Shown here piece by piece: positions 37,901 through 49,087 of a stretch of DNA of 64,000 nt; the first letter of the stretch is position 1, and every line of letters begins with the position of its first letter. The notes beneath the pieces were generated by a model. The model saw nothing but the letters and a program-made list of their open reading frames with translations, had not been told where the DNA came from and ran no database searches. Location of the stretch: NCBI GenBank assembly GCA_022747635.1, contig JAKTNV010000197.1, positions 124,001 through 188,000 of the forward strand. Reading direction: 5' to 3'. The position numbers were made by a program, and so were the translations under genes. This stretch comes from Hetaerina americana (lineage: Eukaryota > Arthropoda > Insecta > Odonata > Calopterygidae).

Positions 37901-40662
37901 GGATGAGAAATTTTGTGATTGAATTGTGGCGTTTAGTTTTTACCTCAGCGGTTTTTTAAATCTTAAAATTTATTGAATGAATATTTGGTTGCCTCCCTTC
38001 CTTTCAAAGCAGTCGCTGTTATAAAAGTTTCGTTAATATACGTACTTTTTAAACATAATTATTTTCCTCCGCAGTCCCGGGATGAGAAATTTCGTGAATC
38101 AATTTTCGTGTAAGTTTTTCTTCCAAGTATTTTTCTAAAAGCTTTTCATTCATCAAATGAAAATTTGTTCTTTCTTTACCATTCAAAACGGTCGTTTTTG
38201 AGAAAATGGTATCATTTATGCGTATTTCTTGCAAGCATAACGTTTTCCAGCCGCAGTCCCGGGATGAGAAATTTCGTGATTCAAGCGACTCGTTTCGTTG
38301 TTCCCCCGAGGGTTTTTTTGAAAGCCTATTAGTTTTAACTGTAAATTTGTGTGACTCTTTTCACTTCCAAACGGCAGTTATTGAGAAAATTTTCGTATTC
38401 ATACGTATTTCTTGCAAACAAAATTTTCATCCGCAGTACCGGGATGAGAATTTTTGTGATTCAATTGTGGCGTTTAGTTTTTACCTCAGCGGTTTTTTAA
38501 AGCTTAAAATTCATTGAATGAATAATAAGTCGCCTCTCTTCCTTTAAGGGCAGTCGCTGATATGAAAGTTTCGTTTATATACTTATTTTTTAAACATAAT
38601 AATTTTCCTCCGCAGTCCCGGGATGAAAAATTTCGCGAATCAATTCTTGTCTAAATTTTTCTTCCAAGTGCTTTTTTAAAAGCTTTTCATTCATCAAATG
38701 AAAAATTGTTCTTTCTTTACCATTCAAAACGGTCGTTTTTGAGAAAATGGTATCATTAAACGTATTTTTTGAAAGCATAAAGTTTTCCAGCCGAAGTCCC
38801 ATGATGAGAAATTTCGTGATTCAAGCGACTCGTTTTGTTGTTCCCCCGAGGGTTTTTTTAAAAAGACTGTTAGTTTTAATTGTAAATTTGTGTTACTCTT
38901 TTCATTTCCAAACGGCAGTTATTGGGAAAACTTTCGTATTCAAAAGTATTTTTATCAAACATAAAATTTTTCATCCGCAGTACCGGGATGAGAAATTTTG
39001 TGATTGAAATGTGGCGTTTAGTTTTAACCTCAGCGGTTTTTTTGAAGCTTAAAATTCATTGAATGAATATTTGGTCGCCTTTCTTCCTTTCAAAGCACTC
39101 GCTATTATAAAAGTTTCGTTAATATACGTATTTTTTAAACATAATAATTTTCCTCCGCAGTCCCGGGATGAGTAATTTCGCGAATCAATTTTCGTGTAAG
39201 TTTTTCTTTCAAGTGCTTTTTTAAAGGCTCTTCATTCATCAAATGAAAATTTGTTCCTTTCTTTACCTTTCAAAACGGTCGTTTTTGAGAAAATGGTATC
39301 ATTTATACGTATTTCTTGCATGCATAACGTTTTCCAGCCGCAGTCCCGGGATGAGAAATTTCGTGATTCAAGCGACTCGTTTAGTTGTTCCCCCGAGGGT
39401 TTTTTTGGAAGCCTGTTAGTTTTAATTGTAAATTTGTTTGACTCTTTTCATTTCCAAACGGCAGTTATTCGGAAAATTTTCGTATTCAAACATATTTCTT
39501 GCAAACAAAATTTTTCATCCGCAGTACCGGGATGAGAAATTTTGTGATTCAATTGTGGCGTTTAGTTTTACCTCAGCGGTTTTTTAAAGCTTAAAATTCA
39601 TTGAATGAATATTTGGTCGCCTCTCTTCCTTTAAGGGCAGTCGCTGATATGAAAGTTTCGTTTATATACTTATTTTTTAAACATAATAATTTTCCTCCGC
39701 AGTCTCGGGATGAAAAATATCGCGAATCAATTTTCGTGTTTTTCTTCCAAGTGCTTTTTTAAAAGCTATTCATTCATCAAATGAAAATTTGGTCTTTCTT
39801 TACCATTCAAAACGCACGTTTTTGAGAAAATGGTATCATTTATACGTATTTTTTGAAAGCATAAAGTTTTCCAGCCGCAGTCCCAGGATGAGAAATTTCG
39901 TGATTCAAGCGACTCGTTTTGTTGTTCCCCCGAGGGTTTTTTAAAAAGACTGTTAGTTTTAATTGTAAATTTGTGTTACTCTTTTCATTTCCAAACGGCA
40001 GTTATTGGGAAAACTTTCGTATTCAAAAGTATTTCTATCAAACATAAAATTTTTCATCCGCAGTACCGGGATGAGAAATTTTGTGATTGAATTGTGGCGT
40101 TTAGTTTTAAACTCAGCGGTTTTTTTGAAGCTTAAAATTCATTGAATGAATATTTGGTCGCCTTTTTTCCTTTCAAAGAACTCGCTATTATAAAAGTTTC
40201 GTTAATATACGTATTTTTTAAACATAATAATTTTCCTCCGCAGTCCCGGGATGAGTAATTTCGCGAATCAATTTTCGTGTAGGTTTTTCTTCCAAGTGCT
40301 TTTTAAAAGGCTCTTCATTCATCAAATGAAAATTTGTTCCTTTCTTTACCTTTCAAAACGGTCGTTTTTGAGAAAATGGTATCATTTATACGTATTTCTT
40401 GCAAGCATAACGTTTTCCAGCCGCAGTCCCAGGATGAGAAATTTCGTGATTCAAGCGACTCATTTAGTTGTTCCCCCGAGGGTTTTTCTTGGAAGCCTGT
40501 TAGTTTTTATTGTAAATTTGTGTTACTCTTTTCATTTCCAAACGGCAGTTATTGGGAAAACTTTCGTATTCAAAAGTATTTCTATCAAACATCAAATTTT
40601 TCATCCGCAGTACCGGGATGAGAAATTTTGTGATTGAATTGTGGCGTTTAGTTTTTACCTCA
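31980..40662 (+). repeat. Satellite array, segment 3
   Basis: Trimers from the end of M2 through the first part of M3. It contains the M2/M3 exchange point near 34451-34499 and the mosaic stretch at about 36880-37160. No other insert was seen. Confidence 0.97.
32239..34404 (+). repeat. Doubled 1083-bp block in M2
   Basis: Two tandem 1083-bp copies (32239-33321 and 33322-34404), equivalent to 15287-17452 in M1 at a spacing of 16952. Confidence 0.83.
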
Positions 40663-40685
40663 TCTACATCTACATCTACATAATA

Positions 40686-40718
40686 CCCCGCAAGCCGCCG
40701 CAAGGGCGTGTGGCGGGG
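40686..40718 (-). other. LINE 3' hairpin, copy 3
   Basis: Same CCCCGC/GCGGGG outer stem and hexamer tail as copy 1. Confidence 0.7.
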
Positions 40719-41179
40719 GGTGTTAGGTCACCAACCGTAAAAAAGAAAAATACCACATGCAAAAAAACAACACGGAAAATTACACCCACAGCAGCGCACA
40801 CACTCATGCAAAACTCCCTCCATCCAATACTCATGCAAACACATATACCGCAAAACAACTAAAAAACTGCACCTCATGATGCAGCACGAAAGCCATCCAA
40901 CAACACGCAAGCCAGGACAAAACAAGCAAGAAATTGAAACACCACATGAAAATGCACCACGAAACACTCTATCCCCAAGAGTCTGTAAAAGGCAGGAAAT
41001 GCGACCCAACGTTGCAGGTAGCAGGAATTTCCCCCCGCGAGGAGGGACGAGGGATTGAAAGGGAAACTTAAAAACAGATGAACAGAACACGAATGAGGTC
41101 ATTCGGGAAGAATGTGTTAATATAACAAAACACATAAGGTTAGTGGAAGAGCATGCATTTAAATACAACTAATTATTTT

Positions 41180-41338
41180 TTAGACGCTGAGGGTGGCAAG
41201 TGGAATTTTGCTATCTATAACCCTGCAGTTGCTATCCCGTATTGTCCGTGGGAAGAAGGAGTCCTTGAGTCGGCTAGTTCTGGCATCTATTTCCCGAATT
41301 TTATATGCATGATCCAAGCGACCAATGTATGTAGTAAA
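41180..41338 (-). pseudogene. Reverse transcriptase C-terminal remnant, copy 3
   Basis: Same 52-codon remnant with the SFFPRTIRDSN core, stop at 41182-41180. Truncated and not functional. Confidence 0.84.
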
Positions 41339-41340
41339 AT

Positions 41341-44061
41341 ACCTCAGCGGTTTTTTAAATCTTAAAATTCATTGAATGAATATTTGGTTGCCTCCCTTCC
41401 TTTCAAAGCAGTCGCTGTTATAAAAGTTTCGTTAATATTCGTACTTTTTAAACATAATAATTTTCCTCCGAGGTCCCGGGATGAGAAATTTCGTAAATCA
41501 ATTTTCGTGTAAGTTTTTCTTCCAAGTATTTTTCTAAAAGCTTTTCATTCATCAAATGAAAATTTGTTCTTTCTTTACCATTCAAAACGGTCGTTTTTGA
41601 GAAAATGGTATCATTTATGCGTATTTCTTGCAAGCATAACGTTTTCCAGCCGCAGTCCCGGGATGAGAAATTTCGTGATTCAAGCGACTCGTTTCGTTGT
41701 TCCCCCGAGGGTTTTTTTGAAAGCCTATTAGTTTTAACTGTAAATTTGTGTGACTCTTTTCACTTCCAAACGGCAGTTATTGAGAAAATTTTCGTATTCA
41801 TACGTATTTCTTGCAAACAAAATTTTCATCCGCAGTACCGGGATGAGAATTTTTGTGATTCAATTGTGGCGTTTAGTTTTTACCTCAGCGGTTTTTTAAA
41901 GCTTAAAATTCATTGAATGAATAATAAGTCGCCTCTCTTCCTTTAAGGGCAGTCGCTGATATGAAAGTTTCGTTTATATACTTATTTTTTAAACATAATA
42001 ATTTTCCTCCGCAGTCCCGGGATGAAAAATTTCGCGAATCAATTCTTGTCTAAATTTTTCTTCCAAGTGCTTTTTTAAAAGCTTTTCATTCATCAAATGA
42101 AAAATTGTTCTTTCTTTACCATTCAAAACGGTCGTTTTTGAGAAAATGGTATCATTAAACGTATTTTTTGAAAGCATAAAGTTTTCCAGCCGAAGTCCCA
42201 TGATGAGAAATTTCGTGATTCAAGCGACTCGTTTTGTTGTTCCCCCGAGGGTTTTTTTAAAAAGACTGTTAGTTTTAATTGTAAATTTGTGTTACTCTTT
42301 TCATTTCCAAACGGCAGTTATTGGGAAAACTTTCGTATTCAAAAGTATTTTTATCAAACATAAAATTTTTCATCCGCAGTACCGGGATGAGAAATTTTGT
42401 GATTGAAATGTGGCGTTTAGTTTTAACCTCAGCGGTTTTTTTGAAGCTTAAAATTCATTGAATGAATATTTGGTCGCCTTTCTTCCTTTCAAAGCACTCG
42501 CTATTATAAAAGTTTCGTTAATATACGTATTTTTTAAACATAATAATTTTCCTCCGCAGTCCCGGGATGAGTAATTTCGCGAATCAATTTTCGTGTAAGT
42601 TTTTCTTTCAAGTGCTTTTTTAAAGGCTCTTCATTCATCAAATGAAAATTTGTTCCTTTCTTTACCTTTCAAAACGGTCGTTTTTGAGAAAATGGTATCA
42701 TTTATACGTATTTCTTGCATGCATAACGTTTTCCAGCCGCAGTCCCGGGATGAGAAATTTCGTGATTCAAGCGACTCGTTTAGTTGTTCCCCCGAGGGTT
42801 TTTTTGGAAGCCTGTTAGTTTTAATTGTAAATTTGTTTGACTCTTTTCATTTCCAAACGGCAGTTATTCGGAAAATTTTCGTATTCAAACATATTTCTTG
42901 CAAACAAAATTTTTCATCCGCAGTACCGGGATGAGAAATTTTGTGATTCAATTGTGGCGTTTAGTTTTACCTCAGCGGTTTTTTAAAGCTTAAAATTCAT
43001 TGAATGAATATTTGGTCGCCTCTCTTCCTTTAAGGGCAGTCGCTGATATGAAAGTTTCGTTTATATACTTATTTTTTAAACATAATAATTTTCCTCCGCA
43101 GTCTCGGGATGAAAAATATCGCGAATCAATTTTCGTGTTTTTCTTCCAAGTGCTTTTTTAAAAGCTATTCATTCATCAAATGAAAATTTGGTCTTTCTTT
43201 ACCATTCAAAACGCACGTTTTTGAGAAAATGGTATCATTTATACGTATTTTTTGAAAGCATAAAGTTTTCCAGCCGCAGTCCCAGGATGAGAAATTTCGT
43301 GATTCAAGCGACTCGTTTTGTTGTTCCCCCGAGGGTTTTTTAAAAAGACTGTTAGTTTTAATTGTAAATTTGTGTTACTCTTTTCATTTCCAAACGGCAG
43401 TTATTGGGAAAACTTTCGTATTCAAAAGTATTTCTATCAAACATAAAATTTTTCATCCGCAGTACCGGGATGAGAAATTTTGTGATTGAATTGTGGCGTT
43501 TAGTTTTAAACTCAGCGGTTTTTTTGAAGCTTAAAATTCATTGAATGAATATTTGGTCGCCTTTTTTCCTTTCAAAGAACTCGCTATTATAAAAGTTTCG
43601 TTAATATACGTATTTTTTAAACATAATAATTTTCCTCCGCAGTCCCGGGATGAGTAATTTCGCGAATCAATTTTCGTGTAGGTTTTTCTTCCAAGTGCTT
43701 TTTAAAAGGCTCTTCATTCATCAAATGAAAATTTGTTCCTTTCTTTACCTTTCAAAACGGTCGTTTTTGAGAAAATGGTATCATTTATACGTATTTCTTG
43801 CAAGCATAACGTTTTCCAGCCGCAGTCCCAGGATGAGAAATTTCGTGATTCAAGCGACTCATTTAGTTGTTCCCCCGAGGGTTTTTCTTGGAAGCCTGTT
43901 AGTTTTTATTGTAAATTTGTGTTACTCTTTTCATTTCCAAACGGCAGTTATTGGGAAAACTTTCGTATTCAAAAGTATTTCTATCAAACATCAAATTTTT
44001 CATCCGCAGTACCGGGATGAGAAATTTTGTGATTGAATTGTGGCGTTTAGTTTTTACCTCA
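41341..44061 (+). repeat. Satellite array, segment 4
   Basis: About five trimers between LINE copies 3 and 4. All belong to the second copy of the 3399-bp duplication except the first 155 bp or so. Confidence 0.97.
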
Positions 44062-44084
44062 TCTACATCTACATCTACATAATA

Positions 44085-44117
44085 CCCCGCAAGCCGCCGC
44101 AAGGGCGTGTGGCGGGG
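44085..44117 (-). other. LINE 3' hairpin, copy 4
   Basis: Same outer stem as in copy 1. The G-run on the right arm is one base longer than in copies 1-3. Confidence 0.7.
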
Positions 44118-44579
44118 GGGTGTTAGGTCACCAACCGTAAAAAAGAAAAATACCACATGCAAAAAAACAACACGGAAAATTACACCCACAGCAGCGCACA
44201 CACTCATGCAAAACTCCCTCCATCCAATACTCATGCAAACACATATACCGCAAAACAACTAAAAAACTGCACCTCATGATGCAGCACGAAAGCCATCCAA
44301 CAACACGCAAGCCAGGACAAAACAAGCAAGAAATTGAAACACCACATGAAAATGCACCACGAAACACTCTATCCCCAAGAGTCTGTAAAAGGCAGGAAAT
44401 GCGACCCAACGTTGCAGGTAGCAGGAATTTCCCCCCGCGAGGAGGGACGAGGGATTGAAAGGGAAACTTAAAAACAGATGAACAGAACACGAATGAGGTC
44501 ATTCGGGAAGAATGTGTTAATATAACAAAACACATAAGGTTAGTGGAAGAGCATGCATTTAAATACAACTAATTATTTT

Positions 44580-44738
44580 TTAGACGCTGAGGGTGGCAAG
44601 TGGAATTTTGCTATCTATAACCCTGCAGTTGCTATCCCGTATTGTCCGTGGGAAGAAGGAGTCCTTGAGTCGGCTAGTTCTGGCATCTATTTCCCGAATT
44701 TTATATGCATGATCCAAGCGACCAATGTATGTAGTAAA
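44580..44738 (-). pseudogene. Reverse transcriptase C-terminal remnant, copy 4
   Basis: Same 52-codon remnant with the SFFPRTIRDSN core, stop at 44582-44580. Truncated and not functional. Confidence 0.84.
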
Positions 44739-44999
44739 ATACCTCAGCGGTTTTTTAAATCTTAAAATTCATTGAATGAATATTTGGTTGCCTCCCTTCC
44801 TTTCAAAGCAGTCGCTGTTATAAAAGTTTCGTTAATATTCGTACTTTTTAAACATAATAATTTTCCTCCGAGGTCCCGGGATGAGAAATTTCGTAAATCA
44901 ATTTTCGTGTAAGTTTTTCTTCCAAGTATTTTTCTAAAAGCTTTTCATTCATCAAATGAAAATTTGTTCTTTCTTTACCATTCAAAACGGTCGTTTTTT

Positions 45000-47165
45000 A
45001 GAAAATGGTATCATTTATATGTATTTCTTGCAAGCATAACGTTTTCCAGCCGCAGTCCCAGGATGAAAAATTTCGTGATTCAAGCGACTCGTTTCGTTGT
45101 TCCCCCGAGGGTTTTTTTGAAAGCCTATTAGTTTTAACTGTAAATTTGTGTGACTCTTTTCACTTCCAAACGGCAGTTATTGAGAAAATTTTCGTATTCA
45201 TACGTATTTCTTGCAAACAAAATTTTTCATCCGCAGTACCGGGATGAGAAATTTTGTGATTTAATTGTGGCGTTTAGTTTTTTCTCAGCGGTTTTTTAAA
45301 GTTTAAAATTCATTGAATGAATATTTTGTCGCCTCTCTTCCTTTAAAAGCAGTCGCTGTTATAAAAGTTTCGTTAATATACTTATTTTTTAAACATAATA
45401 ATTTTCCTCCGCAGTCCCGGGATTAAAAATTTCGCGAATCAATTCTTGTCTAAATTTTTCTTCCAAGTTCTTTTTTAAAAGCTTTTCATTCATCAAATGA
45501 AAATTTGTTCTTTCTTTACCATTCAAAACGGTCGTTTTTGAGATAATGGTATCATTTATACGTATTTTTTGCAAGCATTAAGTTTTCCAGCCGCAGTCCC
45601 GGGATGAGAAATTTCGTGATTCAAGCGACTCGTTTAGTTGTTCCCCCGAGGGTTTTTTAAAAAGACTGTTAGTTTTAATTGTAAATTTGTGTGACTCTTT
45701 TCATTTCCAAACGGCAGTTATTGGGTAAATTTTCGTATTCATACGTTTTTCATGCAAACAAAATTTTTCATCCGCTGTACCGGGATGAGAAATTTTGTGA
45801 TTCAATTGTGGCGTTTAGTTTTTACCTCAGCGGTTTTTTAAAGCTTAAAATTCATTGAATGAATATTTTGTCGCCTCCCTTCCTTTAAAGGCAGTCGCTG
45901 TTATAAAAGTTTCGTTAATATACTTATTTTTTAAACATAATAATTTTCCTCCGTAGTCCCGGGATGAAAAATTTCGCGAATCAATTCTTGTCTAAATTTT
46001 TCTTCCAAGTGCTTTTTTAAAAGCTTTTCATTCATCAAATGAAAATTTGTTCTTTCTTTACCATTCAAAACGGTCGTTTTTCAGAAAATGGTATCATTTA
46101 TATGTATTTCTTGCAAGCATAACGTTTTCCAGCCGCAGTCCCAGGATGAAAAATTTCGTGATTCAAGCGACTCGTTTCGTTGTTCCCCCGAGGGTTTTTT
46201 TGAAAGCCTATTAGTTTTAACTGTAAATTTGTGTGACTCTTTTCACTTCCAAACGGCAGTTATTGAGAAAATTTTCGTATTCATACGTATTTCTTGCAAA
46301 CAAAATTTTTCATCCGCAGTACCGGGATGAGAAATTTTGTGATTTAATTGTGGCGTTTAGTTTTTTCTCAGCGGTTTTTTAAAGTTTAAAATTCATTGAA
46401 TGAATATTTTGTCGCCTCTCTTCCTTTAAAAGCAGTCGCTGTTATAAAAGTTTCGTTAATATACTTATTTTTTAAACATAATAATTTTCCTCCGCAGTCC
46501 CGGGATTAAAAATTTCGCGAATCAATTCTTGTCTAAATTTTTCTTCCAAGTTCTTTTTTAAAAGCTTTTCATTCATCAAATGAAAATTTGTTCTTTCTTT
46601 ACCATTCAAAACGGTCGTTTTTGAGATAATGGTATCATTTATACGTATTTTTTGCAAGCATTAAGTTTTCCAGCCGCAGTCCCGGGATGAGAAATTTCGT
46701 GATTCAAGCGACTCGTTTAGTTGTTCCCCCGAGGGTTTTTTAAAAAGACTGTTAGTTTTAATTGTAAATTTGTGTGACTCTTTTCATTTCCAAACGGCAG
46801 TTATTGGGTAAATTTTCGTATTCATACGTTTTTCATGCAAACAAAATTTTTCATCCGCTGTACCGGGATGAGAAATTTTGTGATTCAATTGTGGCGTTTA
46901 GTTTTTACCTCAGCGGTTTTTTAAAGCTTAAAATTCATTGAATGAATATTTTGTCGCCTCCCTTCCTTTAAAGGCAGTCGCTGTTATAAAAGTTTCGTTA
47001 ATATACTTATTTTTTAAACATAATAATTTTCCTCCGTAGTCCCGGGATGAAAAATTTCGCGAATCAATTCTTGTCTAAATTTTTCTTCCAAGTGCTTTTT
47101 TAAAAGCTTTTCATTCATCAAATGAAAATTTGTTCTTTCTTTACCATTCAAAACGGTCGTTTTTC
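45000..47165 (+). repeat. Doubled 1083-bp block in M3
   Basis: Two tandem 1083-bp copies (45000-46082 and 46083-47165), equivalent to 15287-17452 at a spacing of 29713. Confidence 0.83.
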
Positions 47166-49080
47166 AGAAAATGGTATCATTTATACGTATTTTTTGCAAG
47201 CATTAAGTTTTCCAGCCGCAGTCCCGGGATGAGAAATTTCGTGATTCAAGCGACTCGTTTAGTTGTTCCCCCGAGGGTTTTTTAAAAAGACTGTTAGTTT
47301 TAATTGTAAATTTGTGTGACTCTTTTCATTTCCAAACGGCAGTTATTGAGTAAATTTTCGTATTCATACGTTTTTCTTGCAAACAAAATTTTTCATCCGC
47401 TGTACCGGGATGAGAAATTTTGTGATTCAATTGTGGCGTTTAGTTTTTAACTCAGCGGTTTTTTAAAGCTTAAAATTCATTGAATGAATATTTTTTCGCC
47501 TCCCTTCCTTTAAAGGCAGTCGCTGTTATAAAAGTTTCGTTAATATACTTATTTTTTAAACATAATAATTTTCCTCCGTAGTCCCGGGATGAAAAATTTC
47601 GCGAATCAATTCTTGTCTAAATTTTTCTTCCAAGTGCTTTTTTAAAAGCTTTTCATTCATCAAATGAAAATTTGTTCTTTCTTTACCATTCAAAACGGTC
47701 GTTTTTGAGAAAATGGTATCATTAAACGTATTTTTTGAAAGCATAAAGTTTTCCAGCCGAAGTCCCGGGATGAGAAATTTCGTGATTCAAGCGACTAGTT
47801 TTGTTGTTCCCCCGAGGGTTTTTTTAAAAAGACTGTTAGTTTTAATTGTAAATTTGTGTTACTCTTTTCATTTCCAAACGGCAGTTATTGGGAAAACTTT
47901 CGTATTCAAAAGTATTATATCAAACATAAAATTTTTCATCCGCAGTACCGGGATGAGAAATTTTGTGATTGAAATGTGGCGTTTAGTTTTAACCTCAGCG
48001 GTTTTTTGAAGCTTAAAATTCATTGAATGAATATTTGGTCGCCTTTCTTCCTTTCAAAGCACTCGCTATTATAAAAGTTTCGTTAATATACGTATTTTTT
48101 AAACATAATAATTTTACTCCGCAGTCCCGGGATGAGTAATTTCGCGAATCAATTTTCGTGTAAGTTTTTCTTCCAAGTGCTTTTTTAAAGGCTCTTCATT
48201 CATCAAATGAAAATTTGTTCCTTTCTTTACCTTTCAAAACGGTCGTTTTTGAGAAAATGGTATCATTTATACGTATTTCTTGCAAGCATAACGTTTTCCA
48301 GCCGCAGTCCCGGGATGAGAAATTTCGTGATTCAAGCGACTCGTTTAGTTGTTCCCCCGAGGGTTTTTTTGGAAGCCTGTTAGTTTTAATTGTAAATTTG
48401 TTTGACTCTTTTCATTTCCAAACGGCAGTTATTCAGAAAATTTTCGTATTCAAACTTATTTCTTGCAAACAAAATTTTTCATCCGCAGTACCGGGATGAG
48501 AAATTTTGTGATTCAATTGTGGCGTTTCGTTTTAAACTCAGCGGTTTTTTTGAAGCTTAAAATTCATTGAATGAATATTTGGTCGCCTTTCTTCCTTTCA
48601 AAGCACTCGCTATTATAAAAGTTTCGTTAATATACGTATTTTTTAAACATAATAATTTTCCTCCGCAGTCCCGGGATGAGTAATTTCGCGAATCAATTTT
48701 CGTGTAGGTTTTTCTTCCAAGTGCTTTTTAAAAGGCTCTTCATTCATCAAATGAAAATTTGTTCCTTTCTTTACCTTTCAAAACGGTCGTTTTTGAGAAA
48801 ATGGTATCATTTATACGTATTTCTTGCAAGCATAACGTTTTCCAGCCGCAGTCCCAGGATGAGAAATTTCGTGATTCAAGCGACTCATTTAGTTGTTCCC
48901 CCGAGGGTTTTTCTTGGAAGCCTGTTAGTTTTTATTGTAAATTTGTGTTACTCTTTTCATTTCCAAATGGCAGTTATTGGGAAAACTTTCGTATTCAAAA
49001 GTATTTCTATCAAACATCAAATTTTTCATCCGCAGTACCGGGATGAGAAATTTTGTGATTGAATTGTGGCGTTTAGTTTT

Positions 49081-49087
49081 TACCTCA
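49081..49087. other. Empty LINE target site in M4
   Basis: TACCTCA followed by CGGTTTTTTAAATCTTAAA-type B sequence, as in the right flank of the LINE copies, without an insert. Confidence 0.8.

Larger units (their letters stand above)
40663..41340 (-). mobile_element. 5'-truncated LINE fragment, copy 3
   Basis: 678 bp, same target site and same flanking TACCTCA (40656-40662 and 41340-41346) as copies 1 and 2. It lies in the first half of the 3399-bp duplication in M3. Confidence 0.9.
38097..41495 (+). repeat. 3399-bp tandem duplication with LINE, first copy
   Basis: Five trimers plus LINE copy 3. Landmarks at 38206, 38747, 39251 and 40251 recur 3399 bp later. The left limit is set by a G/A difference (TCGTGAATC at 38096, TCGTAAATC at 41495). 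The block has its own markers, such as CCCATGATGAGAAA near 38799 and 42198. Confidence 0.88.
44062..44740 (-). mobile_element. 5'-truncated LINE fragment, copy 4
   Basis: 679 bp, same site and flanking TACCTCA (44055-44061 and 44740-44746). It differs from the other copies by one extra G after the hairpin (GGCGGGGGGG for GGCGGGGGG). A homopolymer difference of this kind can be a sequencing error. The right flank returns to the 15028-onward sequence of M1. Confidence 0.9.
41496..44895 (+). repeat. 3399-bp tandem duplication with LINE, second copy
   Basis: Second copy, 3400 bp because of one extra G in the LINE hairpin G-run near 44117. It carries LINE copy 4. Confidence 0.88.
34451..47211 (+). 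repeat. Macro-unit M3, rearranged (12.76 kb, two LINE copies)
   Basis: Bases 34451-36880 match 546-2975 (spacing 33905). After a mosaic stretch at about 36880-37160 the order departs from M1. The LINE arrives 6212 bp into the unit instead of 13804 bp, a net loss of 7592 bp, which is 14 trimers. A 3399-bp tandem duplication follows, including the LINE. From about 45000 the unit again matches 15290-17498 (spacing 29713). The arithmetic closes: 16953 minus 7592 plus 3399, plus one inserted G, gives 12761. Confidence 0.82.

Noticed and set aside
44112..44121. Extra G in LINE copy 4 as a meaningful mutation
   Set aside because: A one-base length change in a G homopolymer is within common sequencing error.
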